Of a stretch of DNA of 64,000 nucleotides, positions 39,389 to 48,532 are shown piece after piece (position 1 is the stretch's first letter; each line of letters starts with the position of its first letter). Below the pieces are notes generated by a model that was given only the letters and a program-made list of their open reading frames with translations, had not been told where the DNA came from and searched no databases. The translations under genes and the position numbers were made by a program. Origin of the DNA: Facklamia lactis (lineage in GTDB: Bacteria; Bacillota; Bacilli; Lactobacillales; Aerococcaceae); NCBI RefSeq assembly GCF_015863205.1, contig NZ_JACBXQ010000007.1:1-64000 (forward strand). The letters are read 5' to 3'.

Positions 39389-41983
39389 ATGAAGCATCGA
39401 TTTCGCTACTATCAAGATAAGGCGCTTCATTATTTTCACTACGCTATAAATAATACTGAATTTAAATACATGCAATCAAAGCATGTTCTATTCAACATGG
39501 CGACAGGTTCTGGGAAGACAGATTTAATGGCAGGATTGATTTTATACTTATTTAGAGAAGAAGGATATCAACGATTTCTTTTTACGGTAAATACAAACTC
39601 TGTTCTTCAAAAAACAGTGGATAATTTAACAGATACAAATTCTATTAAAAATTTATTTAAGCATCCCATTGAAATTGAAGGGAATCGAATTCGTATCGAA
39701 CAAGTAAAACAGTTTCCAACTGTAGCTAAAGAAAATGTAATATATATTAAGCTAGATACTATTCAAGGAATAGCCAGTGATTTATTTACTGAAAAAGAAA
39801 ATACAATGGGGTTATCGGAATACAAGAAAAATAAAACTGTTATTTTAGCGGATGAGGCTCATCATTATTCAGCTAGAACTAAGTCGGAAAAAGAAGTAGA
39901 AAGATCTTGGGAACGTACAATCGAAATGATACTAGATGCTAATGACGATAATCGTTTGCTAGAATTTACGGCAACGATCGATTTAGAAAACAAACAAGTA
40001 TATGAAAAATACAAAGACAAAATTATCTATCGTTATGCTTTAGATAAATATATACTTGACGGATATTCCAAAAACATTCGACGAATTCAGTCAAGCAATA
40101 AAGATATTGATAATATGATGAATGTTATATTGTTAAGTGAATTTAGGCGATTGTATTCGAAAGAAATGTATAATATAGAATTAAAACCAGTAATATTATT
40201 CAAATCACCAAAAATTATTGACTCTAACCAAGCCGAAACTAAGTTTTTAGAACTGATAGAAAATCTAACGCCAGATCAAATAGAATCTTTCATTCGATTG
40301 AGATTTAATGAAAACTCAGAAGAACAGAGTGAGACTCTTTATAGAACTTATCGATACTATTTAACAAATATTGAGAAATTATCTGACATAGTTAGGGAAA
40401 TGAAACGTCAATTTTCCAAGAACCGTATTATTAATGCCAATGATACTGATCGTGGGAACATGTTAGAAAAAGGTCATTATGAAGCATTAAATACATTAGA
40501 AAATCCTTCAAATTTATACAGAGTCGTTTTTGCAGTTGCAAAATTAACCGAAGGATGGGATGTACTGAACCTTTATGATATTGTACGTATTTCTGATACT
40601 GAAAATGCTAAGGGTAATAAAGTGTCAACCATGGCAGAAGCGCAACTTATTGGACGTGGGGCTAGATATAATCCGTTTAAATTGGATGATGAGATTTCGT
40701 ATAAACGTCGTTTTGAAGAAGATGGTGCGGATAGTTTATTATTGGAAACTCTGCACTATCATACGATTAATGAACCGCAATATCTCAAAAATCTAGTGGA
40801 ATCCTTGAATGAAATGAACCTGCCAACGGGAGAAGATAAGAAAAATCCATTGATTGAGGTCAAAGTAAAACCATCATTTAAGAAAACGGAAATTTGGAAA
40901 CAAGGTTCAATTTATTATAATGAACGGGTTCTAGTATCTGATGATCATTATGACAATTTATCAAAATATGGTGTAGATAATCGATCGGATATTATTGTTA
41001 ATTGGCAATTCAATACAAGAGAATATAATTATGATTCAAATATGGTTCAAGATGATTTTTCCGATACATTCCAGAAAGCAATTCAATTAGATTTAAGACT
41101 AGTTTTGAAAGCTATGAATCGCAATTCTTTTTATCATTTCGATCATTTAAGAGAGTATCTCCCATTATTAAAGTCGAGAGAAGAATTCTTGAGTGAATCA
41201 TGGTTAAATTTAAATAATAGAACCTTATATGCTGTAGTGCCTCGAAGTATCGGAAGACAAGAACTAAGTCCAGAGTCAAAGTTGGAAATATTTGAAATTT
41301 ATTTACGACAAGTTGAACAACAAATTAAGCAAGGTTATCGAAAAGAAATTGGAACAAACAAATTTATAGGATATCCAATACGAGAATATGTCAGTGATTA
41401 TAAGAAACGTCAACCGAACTATGATACAGGTCGTATGAATTTATTTGATACAAAAGCTTCTCAACATGTAAGTAGACAAGATTATATTAATGAGGAGTTC
41501 TTTGTGTATGATTCAGCCTTTATTAATCAAACCGAACAGCAGTTGGTGGATCGAATCAAAGATCGGGTTGCAGAATTAAGTGAAGAGTACAGTGAAGTAT
41601 ATTTAGTGCGTATGGATGAAAATATGCATCGTGAATCTGTAAAAAGTGATAAATTGAAATTACATCAATTTGATCGAGAGACGACAGATATTCATTTTGA
41701 AGCTTTTCAACCTGACTTTATTCTTTTGCTGGCTAACACTGACCATTATTTACAAATATTCATTGAGCCAAAAGGGATTAATCTTTTGGAGCGTGAGCAA
41801 TGGAAAGAAGATTTATTAATGTACATTAATGATCAAGAAGCGAATCTAGTATTTGATGAAGAAATCGATGGCGTTAGAATCAAAGGATTGAAGTTTTATA
41901 CAATTAATGATGGCAGAGGAACCATTGAACAATTAGGTGAGATAGCTTTAGGAGAGAAGTTTAGAGGATTGAGTTATCTATAA
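39389..41983 (+). CDS. Type III restriction-like (Res subunit) DEAD/DEAH helicase with C-terminal nuclease motif
   Basis: An SF2 ATPase of at least 864 residues. Motif I is MATGSGKT (residues 37-44), motif II ILADEAHH near 150, motif III EFTATID and motif VI AQLIGRGARYNPF. The C-terminal part has AFQPDFILLL and IFIEPKG, the PD...ExK-type nuclease signature of type III Res subunits. No methyltransferase (Mod) gene is nearby. In-frame coding clearly continues upstream of the ATG at 39389, which lacks a ribosome binding site, to about 39305 (with LDALTAYDGTLEERTINY), so the natural N-terminus was probably lost in a deletion. It may be weakly expressed or inactive. Confidence 0.75.
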   Translation: MKHRFRYYQDKALHYFHYAINNTEFKYMQSKHVLFNMATGSGKTDLMAGLILYLFREEGYQRFLFTVNTNSVLQKTVDNLTDTNSIKNLFKHPIEIEGNRIRIEQVKQFPTVAKENVIYIKLDTIQGIASDLFTEKENTMGLSEYKKNKTVILADEAHHYSARTKSEKEVERSWERTIEMILDANDDNRLLEFTATIDLENKQVYEKYKDKIIYRYALDKYILDGYSKNIRRIQSSNKDIDNMMNVILLSEFRRLYSKEMYNIELKPVILFKSPKIIDSNQAETKFLELIENLTPDQIESFIRLRFNENSEEQSETLYRTYRYYLTNIEKLSDIVREMKRQFSKNRIINANDTDRGNMLEKGHYEALNTLENPSNLYRVVFAVAKLTEGWDVLNLYDIVRISDTENAKGNKVSTMAEAQLIGRGARYNPFKLDDEISYKRRFEEDGADSLLLETLHYHTINEPQYLKNLVESLNEMNLPTGEDKKNPLIEVKVKPSFKKTEIWKQGSIYYNERVLVSDDHYDNLSKYGVDNRSDIIVNWQFNTREYNYDSNMVQDDFSDTFQKAIQLDLRLVLKAMNRNSFYHFDHLREYLPLLKSREEFLSESWLNLNNRTLYAVVPRSIGRQELSPESKLEIFEIYLRQVEQQIKQGYRKEIGTNKFIGYPIREYVSDYKKRQPNYDTGRMNLFDTKASQHVSRQDYINEEFFVYDSAFINQTEQQLVDRIKDRVAELSEEYSEVYLVRMDENMHRESVKSDKLKLHQFDRETTDIHFEAFQPDFILLLANTDHYLQIFIEPKGINLLEREQWKEDLLMYINDQEANLVFDEEIDGVRIKGLKFYTINDGRGTIEQLGEIALGEKFRGLSYL

Positions 41984-42020
41984 GAAAGTGTAGTATCAAA
42001 ATTATGACTTGGAGTTGAAG

Positions 42021-43427
42021 ATGATGGAATCTATATCTGATTTTCTTAAAGTTGAAAAAGAACAATTTACAAAAACTGGTGCGTTTAATGCAATATTGGG
42101 GGTAGATAGTAGATTATTTGTTGATCCTGCTCTAATATATTCATGTCAAATACCTGAATTAATGAATGCAAAAAGAAAAGTACATAATCACTTCCACAAA
42201 ATTTTAGCTTTGGTAAAAGCATCAAAAGGTAAAGGTGATAAATGTTGGAGAGCCGCTGTTAAACACATGACATTCTCTGAAATTAAAGGAATCTCAATTG
42301 GATATTCGACAACACGCGCAAATGGAAATGCAATTGGTGAAAAATTAGCTGAAAAAATAATAGACAGTGCTAACGAAATTATTAGTCATGCTCAAAATGA
42401 TATATATTTCTTCGAACTACTGGGATTATTTGAGAAAAATATTGGGGCGGATAGAATAAGTGATATCGTTATTAGCATTTTAAAACAAGAGTTTGAGGAA
42501 TATACAAAAAGAATATTTGAAGAATTGGATTTAGATTATGATAATCGATCAATACTTCCTACGGGTGAAAACATTATTCTTATCCCAACAAGTGTTATTT
42601 CAAATTTACCACATTATGAGTATACTTTTAATAATGAAATAACGGATGAAAATGTTAGAGCATATTTCAACGCAGAAATTGGTAGTTCTTGGAAAGATGT
42701 TTTTAAAAATGATGAAGGTGAATGGACAAAAACTGATGTTTTTGAAACGTTTAAAACCAATCCAGAATTATTCGAATGCTTTATTACAGATTATCTAAAA
42801 TTTATCCCTCAAGAATATGATTTGAAGGTTGATCCTTTAGGAAAAGTGAACTGGTATGATATAGCTAAGGAATTCGTAGATATACATGGATTAAAATATG
42901 AAAATGAAATTGAAACAAACAATATAGATAATTTGTCATTAATGGAAAAATCTCTAATTATATGTAATATATTCAAAGATTTAGTAGAGAATAATAAATT
43001 AAGTTCATTATTATATAAGTATGAAAATTATGAGGAACCCAAAGGTGAGAATGCGGTTCAGTTACTTTTTTTTGGAGTTAGTTATTTTATTTGCAAATTA
43101 TTTGATATTGATTTATCACCAGAAGTTAATACTGGTAGAGGACCAGTAGATTTTAAAATAAGTAAAGGGTCAGATAAGGTTCTAATTGAGGTAAAGAAAA
43201 CATTACACTCAAAATTAATACATGGATATTTTACCCAATTAGAGGAATACAAAAAGTCTGAAAAGACAGACAAAGCAATTTTTATGGTTATAATTTTTGA
43301 GGGTCAGACAAGTCAAAAAAATTTAGACAGGTTTAAAAGTAGGATTGATGATACAAGACCGCAGGACTTGAAATCTGAAATTATTTATATAGATGCTAGA
43401 AAAAAAGCTTCGGCTAGTAAGTTTTAA
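42021..43427 (+). CDS. Putative PD-(D/E)XK nuclease-like protein paired with the helicase
   Basis: A 468-residue cytoplasmic protein without a recognised name. The N-terminal region (GAFNAILGVDSRLFVDPALI) and the helical middle are unfamiliar. Near residues 370-400 GPVDFKISKG followed by VLIEVKKT gives the D...ExK core of PD-(D/E)XK nucleases, preceded by a helix. It follows the helicase by 37 bases in the same direction and is probably its partner in one defence locus. ATG at 42021 lies 6 bases after GGAG; an upstream TTG is less likely. Confidence 0.62.
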   Translation: MMESISDFLKVEKEQFTKTGAFNAILGVDSRLFVDPALIYSCQIPELMNAKRKVHNHFHKILALVKASKGKGDKCWRAAVKHMTFSEIKGISIGYSTTRANGNAIGEKLAEKIIDSANEIISHAQNDIYFFELLGLFEKNIGADRISDIVISILKQEFEEYTKRIFEELDLDYDNRSILPTGENIILIPTSVISNLPHYEYTFNNEITDENVRAYFNAEIGSSWKDVFKNDEGEWTKTDVFETFKTNPELFECFITDYLKFIPQEYDLKVDPLGKVNWYDIAKEFVDIHGLKYENEIETNNIDNLSLMEKSLIICNIFKDLVENNKLSSLLYKYENYEEPKGENAVQLLFFGVSYFICKLFDIDLSPEVNTGRGPVDFKISKGSDKVLIEVKKTLHSKLIHGYFTQLEEYKKSEKTDKAIFMVIIFEGQTSQKNLDRFKSRIDDTRPQDLKSEIIYIDARKKASASKF

Positions 43428-43449
43428 TATTTTTTGATTAGGCAATAAT

Positions 43450-43518
43450 AATGGTGTGAACTATGGTATTTTTTAGCTCACATATGGTTATTTTATGTAA
43501 AAGTTTACACCATTTTAT
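43450..43518 (+). terminator. Long hairpin after the nuclease-like gene
   Basis: AATGGTGTGAACT (43450-43462) pairs with AGTTTACACCATT (43502-43514), followed by TTTATT. A related GGTGTGAACTT block lies at 45715, before a T-run. Confidence 0.65.
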
Positions 43519-43605
43519 TAAAACTTATTGAAATTCAATCAAATTGAATTGAATTAAATAGCGTCAAAACCCTTGATATTAAAGCATATTGAAATTTAAA
43601 GAAAT

Positions 43606-43787
43606 AAATATTTTTAAACCAGGTCTTAAGAAAGCTCGTAATTCAAGTCAATTTAGTAAACATTCATTGCTAGAGCTATTGCGATTTGTTCGCTCACAGA
43701 TAAAGTACTAGGACGAGCGTCAGCGAAACATGGTTCCTAATAAATATACGATTATTTCAAAGCAAGCTAATCGAGCTTGCTTTTTTT
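43606..43787 (+). ncRNA. Structured intergenic element, copy 2
   Basis: It carries the 21-base core at 43621-43641 identical to copy 1 and ends in the same type of terminator. It is about 50 bases longer, with additional complementary segments (CGCTC/GAGCG and TTCGCT/AGCGAA near 43690-43730) and AAACCAGG opposite CATGGTTC enclosing the region. Conserved ends around a variable centre indicate a structured RNA of unknown class. Confidence 0.5.
43759..43787 (+). terminator. Terminator of structured element 2
   Basis: AAAGCAAGCT (43759-43768) pairs with AGCTTGCTTT (43774-43783), followed by T. Confidence 0.88.
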
Positions 43788-44077
43788 GTTTGCACAGATG
43801 CAAGTCAATTCAGAAAAATGTTGCTGATGACGTAGGAACGAAATGACATATTGATTCATCACGAGGGTGAGTGAAACGAACCGTTGAACCTTTTTATGCA
43901 GTTGAAGATTTGCTGATTACAACTCAAAAATTATATAAAGTATATTCAATTCAATCTTAATCTTAATTTCTGTGCTAGAATATTTCTATAACTTTAATGA
44001 ATTAATAATAAGTACTCAAACTTTTTAGTTATTGAGTATAGCCTAATTAATTTACAGATAATTGAGGGCGGTGAGCT

Positions 44078-44851
44078 GTGTTGAAGAAGTATACAAATTT
44101 GTTAAATGATTATTGTGTCATGAATGAAGATATTAGAGGGTTGTTTTATGGAGGTAGTATCGGTAGAAATGACTCTGATCAATTCTCAGATATGGATGCA
44201 AGAATAGTGTTATATTCATCTGAAACTATTCATGATATAAAAAAAGAGATATTAGATTTGTTTAGCCATGTATTGTTTATAGAAGAAAATAATAATTCTT
44301 TTATGGTTATTCATCTAGAAGACTTTAAGAAGATAGATATCTTCTTCTATACAGCAGAACAATTAATACCAAGCTTATGGTTGAAAGATATTTTAATTAT
44401 TAAAGATGATGATAATATTATTAAACAGATAAAAGAAGAATCGAAATTAGTTAAATTTACGATTTCAGAAAAAGAAATAATCTATATTTTAAATAAATAT
44501 TTAGCATGTTTACTAGAGATTCGAAAAAGATACGAAAGAAATGAATGGTTTTATTTAGAACTAATGATTAATCAAATGGCTAATATACTTTCTTATTTGT
44601 GGTATATAGAGAAAGGATCCCAACCTAACGCTTTAGGAGATTGGTCAAAATATCAAGGTTCAAGATCAAAGTTAACGAAACAACAGTTAAATATACTAGA
44701 TGAAGTAAAATGTAACAATGATTTTAAATTGAAAATAATTATGTTAAATAAAAATTTTGAGGTTGCTTTATCTAATATTATGTCGGTGAGTGGAGAATTG
44801 GATGTTAGTAAGCAGTTAGAAATTTTGAAAAAAATCAATGAGTTATTATAA
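44078..44851 (+). CDS. Nucleotidyltransferase (aminoglycoside/lincosamide nucleotidyltransferase-like)
   Basis: A 257-residue protein with the nucleotidyltransferase motif YGGSIGRNDSDQFSDMD (GS...DxD, residues 24-40), a third catalytic Asp in KKIDIFFYT and a helical C-terminal domain. The layout resembles small drug-modifying enzymes such as Lnu(B)/Lnu(F) and ANT types. GTG at 44078 is the start with GAGGGCGG upstream. It sits with a methyltransferase and acetyltransferases in the accessory region, so an antibiotic target is plausible but unproven. Confidence 0.68.
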   Translation: MLKKYTNLLNDYCVMNEDIRGLFYGGSIGRNDSDQFSDMDARIVLYSSETIHDIKKEILDLFSHVLFIEENNNSFMVIHLEDFKKIDIFFYTAEQLIPSLWLKDILIIKDDDNIIKQIKEESKLVKFTISEKEIIYILNKYLACLLEIRKRYERNEWFYLELMINQMANILSYLWYIEKGSQPNALGDWSKYQGSRSKLTKQQLNILDEVKCNNDFKLKIIMLNKNFEVALSNIMSVSGELDVSKQLEILKKINELL

Positions 44852-44916
44852 ATGTGTAAGTAGTATAAGAACAATAAAATAATAATAATTGATAGAAAGA
44901 TTAGGTGCTTTCGAAG

Positions 44917-45663
44917 ATGTCAAAACAAAATATATATGACGATGAAATATTTTTTCAGGGTTATAAGAAAATAAGAGAACAAGAAGTAAATGCAAATACT
45001 TTATTTGAAATTCCTAGTTTACTCTCAGTACTCCCAGAGTTAAAAGGAAAATCGATCCTAGATTTAGGCTGTGGATTTGGCGATCATTGCAAAAAGTTTG
45101 TTGATAAAGGTGCTAAGAAAGTTGTGGGAATTGATATTTCTAAAAAAATGCTAGAAATAGCATCTAAAGAAAATTCAAGTTCTAAAATCTCATATTTGAA
45201 CATGCCGATAGAAAGCATTGAGACCCTTAATGAGGAATTTGATATCGTAATTAGTTCTCTTGCCTTTCACTATGTAGAAGATTATGGGAAATTAATTAAA
45301 GACATTTTTTCATTATTGAATGAAGATGGATATTTAATTTTTTCACAAGAACATCCTCTAAATACCTGTCATTCAGCAGGAAATAGATGGACAAAAAATC
45401 AGAACGGCGAAAAAATTTATGCTAATCTTTCCAATTATGGGATAGAAGGTGAAAGAGAATGTGTCTGGTTTGTTGATCATGTCAAAAAATACCATCGAAC
45501 ATTTTCGTCAATCATTACTACATTAATCGAGGGTGGATTTACAATTGAAAAAATATTAGAACCTTTGCCTGATGAAGCCATCATCCAGCGATACCCAGAA
45601 AACTATGATCTCTTTCATAAACCTGATTTTTTGATTATAAAGACAAAAAAGAAAACTTTATAA
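44917..45663 (+). CDS. Class I SAM-dependent methyltransferase
   Basis: A 248-residue methyltransferase with the SAM-binding motif SILDLGCGFGDHCKKF (near residue 50), the acidic VVGIDISKKML and FDIVISSLAFHYVEDYGKLI, typical of the Methyltransf_11 group. A C-terminal insertion with NTCHSAGNRW and FVDHVKKYHRTFSS is common in methyltransferases acting on small molecules. ATG at 44917 is preferred to GTG at 44905. It follows the nucleotidyltransferase by about 65 bases. Confidence 0.85.
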   Translation: MSKQNIYDDEIFFQGYKKIREQEVNANTLFEIPSLLSVLPELKGKSILDLGCGFGDHCKKFVDKGAKKVVGIDISKKMLEIASKENSSSKISYLNMPIESIETLNEEFDIVISSLAFHYVEDYGKLIKDIFSLLNEDGYLIFSQEHPLNTCHSAGNRWTKNQNGEKIYANLSNYGIEGERECVWFVDHVKKYHRTFSSIITTLIEGGFTIEKILEPLPDEAIIQRYPENYDLFHKPDFLIIKTKKKTL

Positions 45664-45788
45664 AAATATTTATTTTTGGATTGTATAATAAACGATTGTG
45701 ATTCAATAATTCATGGTGTGAACTTCAGCATATTCTAGCTCGCAATTTGTTATTAACTTTAAAAACTCATACCTTTTTAACGAAACAA

Positions 45789-45825
45789 AATCACCCACTA
45801 ACTATTTAGTGGGTGATTGTTTTTT
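45789..45825. terminator. Bidirectional terminator between convergent genes
   Basis: AATCACCCACTA and TAGTGGGTGATT are perfect 12-base arms followed by GTTTTTT. It separates the methyltransferase (plus) from the monooxygenase-like gene (minus). Confidence 0.92.
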
Positions 45826-45834
45826 ACTCAAACT

Positions 45835-46143
45835 TTAAAAATTAGCTTTTCCACCTTTTACTGTTAAGTTAGGATAGTCTTGCATTCCGCTAATAATGGG
45901 TTGGGCTTTAATAATTAGTTGCCGGAATATTTCTAATTCCAAAGAAGCCTTGTGGGAAGCTTCATCTTTCCATACTTCAAAAACATGGACCGCATTTTGA
46001 TTGTCAGGGACCGTTGAAACAATATAAGCATAACAAGTATCAATTGATTCCATTTCTGAACTCGCTTCTAATAAATAACTAAGTAACTCATCGCGTTTAC
46101 CTTCTTTTGCTTCCAGATAACCATTGACGCCATAGAAATCCAT
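45835..46143 (-). CDS. Antibiotic biosynthesis monooxygenase (ABM/YgiN-like) domain protein
   Basis: A 102-residue single ABM domain of the dimeric ferredoxin-like fold. GYLEAKEGKRDELLSYLLEA, ENAVHVFEVWKDEASHKAS-type segment and MQDYPNLTV at the end are typical. Members include quinol monooxygenases and small heme or stress-related proteins. It stands alone on the minus strand, with a GGAGGG ribosome binding site. Confidence 0.85.
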   Translation of the reverse strand: MDFYGVNGYLEAKEGKRDELLSYLLEASSEMESIDTCYAYIVSTVPDNQNAVHVFEVWKDEASHKASLELEIFRQLIIKAQPIISGMQDYPNLTVKGGKANF

Positions 46144-46355
46144 CGTCAGAATCCCTCCTTGTTAATTGATAGTTTAAATTTAGAGAAAATGAGAAAGGAA
46201 GTCAATGGTGGTGATAAGGGATGACTGGTGGTAAAAGGTGATTAGAACTTGCTGGATCCCCAAGAAATCATATCCATTGACAAGTCGGAAAAATTTTAAT
46301 AGACTTTAGCTAATCAGATTAGCTTAAATTTTACATTTTATTAAAAGGAGGTTGT

Positions 46356-46679
46356 ATGCTTCAAACCATCAACGATATCCTGTCGTTTTTATTGGAATTA
46401 GTTGCTTTATTTCTTTATTCGCTCTGGGCTTATCGGGTTCCTCATTCTTTGTTCAAGAAATATTTATTAGTTATTCTAGCAATCGTTATGTTTGCGCTGG
46501 TTTGGGGGCTATTCTTTTCTCCTAAAGCCAAGTATCCAATTTCGGGTTCATTAGGGTGGCTATTAAAATTCTGTGTGTTGTTTATTCCTTTTATACCTTT
46601 TGCTAATGAACTCCCCGTACTTGTTATCACGATGGCAGTTATCACGTTTCTTAATTTATGGGTTCAGTCTTTAAAGTAA
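46356..46679 (+). CDS. YrdB-like (DUF2568) membrane protein
   Basis: A 107-residue protein with four hydrophobic helices, matching the YrdB/DUF2568 family: FLLELVALFLYSLWAYRV in helix 1, LVWGLFFSPKAKYPISGS between helices 2 and 3. Function is unknown. AAAGGAGG precedes ATG at 46356. It lies 36 bases before the metallo-beta-lactamase-fold gene and is probably co-transcribed with it and the following TetR-type gene. Confidence 0.8.
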   Translation: MLQTINDILSFLLELVALFLYSLWAYRVPHSLFKKYLLVILAIVMFALVWGLFFSPKAKYPISGSLGWLLKFCVLFIPFIPFANELPVLVITMAVITFLNLWVQSLK

Positions 46680-46714
46680 GTGAAACAGAATATGAGATTA
46701 ATACAGGAGGCCTT

Positions 46715-47428
46715 ATGAAAAAAACTAAGCTGAATGAAGTGACGCAAGTGTCCTTTCTACCTTGGCTCTTTCCCATTAATTGTTACATTATTGAAGAGGA
46801 AAATGACTTAACTGTGATTGATATTGGGGTTAATCAATTTGTTAAAGAAATTAAAGCGATGAGTGAACATTGCCAAAAGCCAGTCAAGAATTTGATTATC
46901 ACTCATGCGCATTCTGATCATGTGATGGGATACCCTCGATTTAAGGAAACCTTCCCTGAATGTAGAACCTACATGTCTGAAAGGGAAGCACGTTTTATTT
47001 CGGAGGATTTTAAGTTTGATGAATCTGAAGTTGGTTTTCAATTAAAAGGAGATTATTCAAAGGCTAGTAGCCTTCATGTAGAGGATTTCTTACAAGAAGG
47101 AGACCAAATTGGGTCGTTTTCGGTGATAGAAACACCGGGGCATAGTGTTGGTTCGATTTCACTCTGGAATCCTCAGACACAATTAATGATCGCAGGCGAT
47201 GCCTTTCAAACCAAAGGCAGACTGGCTGTATCAGGAGACTTAGTGAAGACTTTTCCTTTTCCAGCAATCGCTACTGCTAGTAAAGAAGTAGCATTACAGA
47301 GTGCCAAAAAGATTTTAAGCTTTAATCCGAGAATTTTGGCTGTCGGTCATGGTGAGATGCTAATAGATCCCATTGATAGAATGAAAGAAGCGATAAGTAG
47401 GTGTGAATGTGAGAGGAAAGATAAATAA
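46715..47428 (+). CDS. Metallo-beta-lactamase-fold hydrolase
   Basis: A 237-residue MBL-fold enzyme. The zinc motif ITHAHSDHVMG (His64, His66, Asp68, His69) is complete, and further metal ligands appear in ETPGHSVGSISL, MIAGDAFQ and the late VGHGE. The family includes hydroxyacylglutathione hydrolase-like and quorum-quenching enzymes, and the substrate is not predictable. ATG at 46715 has GGAGG upstream. The end overlaps the TetR-type regulator by 26 bases in another frame. Confidence 0.88.
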   Translation: MKKTKLNEVTQVSFLPWLFPINCYIIEEENDLTVIDIGVNQFVKEIKAMSEHCQKPVKNLIITHAHSDHVMGYPRFKETFPECRTYMSEREARFISEDFKFDESEVGFQLKGDYSKASSLHVEDFLQEGDQIGSFSVIETPGHSVGSISLWNPQTQLMIAGDAFQTKGRLAVSGDLVKTFPFPAIATASKEVALQSAKKILSFNPRILAVGHGEMLIDPIDRMKEAISRCECERKDK

Positions 47429-47993
47429 AGATCGGATTATTGAGGAAAGTTTGAATATTCTAAATGAAAAGTCACCAGAAGAACTGACAATAAAGGAACT
47501 TGCTACGCGATTAGAAATAAAGTCATCTTCCTTGTATAAACATTTTCGCAATTTAGAGGCACTTCATGATCTATTGTCGACGTATAGTTTAAGGCAATTA
47601 CTGAATCACTTAAACCAGTCCATTCAATCGTTAGAGGGGAGAGAAGCACTACGAAATTTATTAATAGCGTACCGAGCTTTTGCCCTCCAATATCCCAGCC
47701 TATACGAGTACACACAGAATACGAGTTATTGGCTGTCTGATGAATCGATGGCCATTTCCAATCAAATTGTTGAATTAATTGAGTCACTCTTGACGAATGA
47801 TAAAGATACTTCTGATAAAATTGAAGCCATTCGTTTTTTAAGAAGTTATGTAACGGGGTTCGTTCACTTAGAATTACATGATGGATTTGGTTTGGACCAA
47901 GCGGTCGATCAATCTTTCCTTTTCGGCTTGGATAATTCATTAGAACTAATCCATGAGCAGGGGAAAACTCAGGATCGTTATGAACGGACATAA
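47403..47993 (+). CDS. TetR family regulator with WHG-type C-terminal domain
   Basis: A 196-residue TetR/AcrR regulator. The N-terminal helix-turn-helix is ELTIKELATRLEIKSSSLYK, and the C-terminal domain has YRAFALQYPSLYEYTQ and RSYVTGFVHLELHDGF, features of the WHG (TetR_C_33) subgroup. The start is GTG at 47403, with another GTG at 47409 that fits the AGG motif better. It overlaps the MBL-fold gene, so the two and yrdB form one operon that it probably represses. Confidence 0.85.
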   Translation: MNVRGKINKDRIIEESLNILNEKSPEELTIKELATRLEIKSSSLYKHFRNLEALHDLLSTYSLRQLLNHLNQSIQSLEGREALRNLLIAYRAFALQYPSLYEYTQNTSYWLSDESMAISNQIVELIESLLTNDKDTSDKIEAIRFLRSYVTGFVHLELHDGFGLDQAVDQSFLFGLDNSLELIHEQGKTQDRYERT

Positions 47994-48071
47994 ACTCTTA
48001 AATTTTCCTGTATGATAGAGTGGTTCTTGTAGAAATTGTGGCTTAGACCGGATTTATTAAGGAGGAATAAG

Positions 48072-48455
48072 ATGGAATTGTATAGAATTGATAGCATTCG
48101 AACCAATAACTTCAGTGATCCTGACATGATGAGTAAAATCGGTGGTATGTGGGAAAAAGCGTATCAAAATTTTGATCTTAAGAATGAAACAATGTTTGCG
48201 ATTTATGATGACTATGTCAGTGATTATAAAGGGGATTATCGTTTATCCTTATATACAACCAAAATCCTAGATTCGGAGAAAATTGAGCTCGATTTAGAAG
48301 GGATGACAACTTATCATTGCGACAGTCGAGAGGATCTTCCTAAAGTTTGGAAAGAAATTTGGGAGGATGAGGAACAAAATAAGTTGAAGCGGTCTTATCT
48401 GAAAGACCTAGAACGTTATCATGCAGATGGGTCTGTTACCCTCTATCTTTCTTAG
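48072..48455 (+). CDS. GyrI-like small-molecule-binding domain protein
   Basis: A 127-residue stand-alone effector-binding domain of the GyrI/AraC_E_bind type. TNNFSDPDMMSKIGGMWEKA and MFAIYDDYVSDYKGDYRLSL match the family, in which a conserved Glu or Asp in the hydrophobic pocket binds cationic drugs. ATG at 48072 follows AAGGAGG. It ends just before a strong bidirectional terminator opposite the UvrA-like gene. A drug- or toxin-sequestering role is possible. Confidence 0.75.
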   Translation: MELYRIDSIRTNNFSDPDMMSKIGGMWEKAYQNFDLKNETMFAIYDDYVSDYKGDYRLSLYTTKILDSEKIELDLEGMTTYHCDSREDLPKVWKEIWEDEEQNKLKRSYLKDLERYHADGSVTLYLS

Positions 48456-48489
48456 GAAGGGCGTTACCATTCTCTGTTATATCAAAGTT

Positions 48490-48527
48490 CAACCGCACTG
48501 TTTGGTTTTTACCAAACAGTGCGGTTG
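48490..48527. terminator. Strong bidirectional terminator
   Basis: CAACCGCACTGTTTGGT (48490-48506) and ACCAAACAGTGCGGTTG (48511-48527) are perfect 17-base arms with a TTTT loop. It separates the GyrI-like gene from the UvrA-like gene, whose ends converge. Confidence 0.93.
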
Positions 48528-48532
48528 TTGAA

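Noticed and set aside
39389-41983. Complete type III restriction-modification system
   Set aside because: The helicase has Res-like motifs, but no Mod methyltransferase lies on either side; the neighbouring methyltransferase at 44917 is a small-molecule type.
47503-47991. Minus-strand 162-codon frame opposite the TetR gene
   Set aside because: It overlaps a clear TetR-family gene on the plus strand and carries no motif or ribosome binding site.
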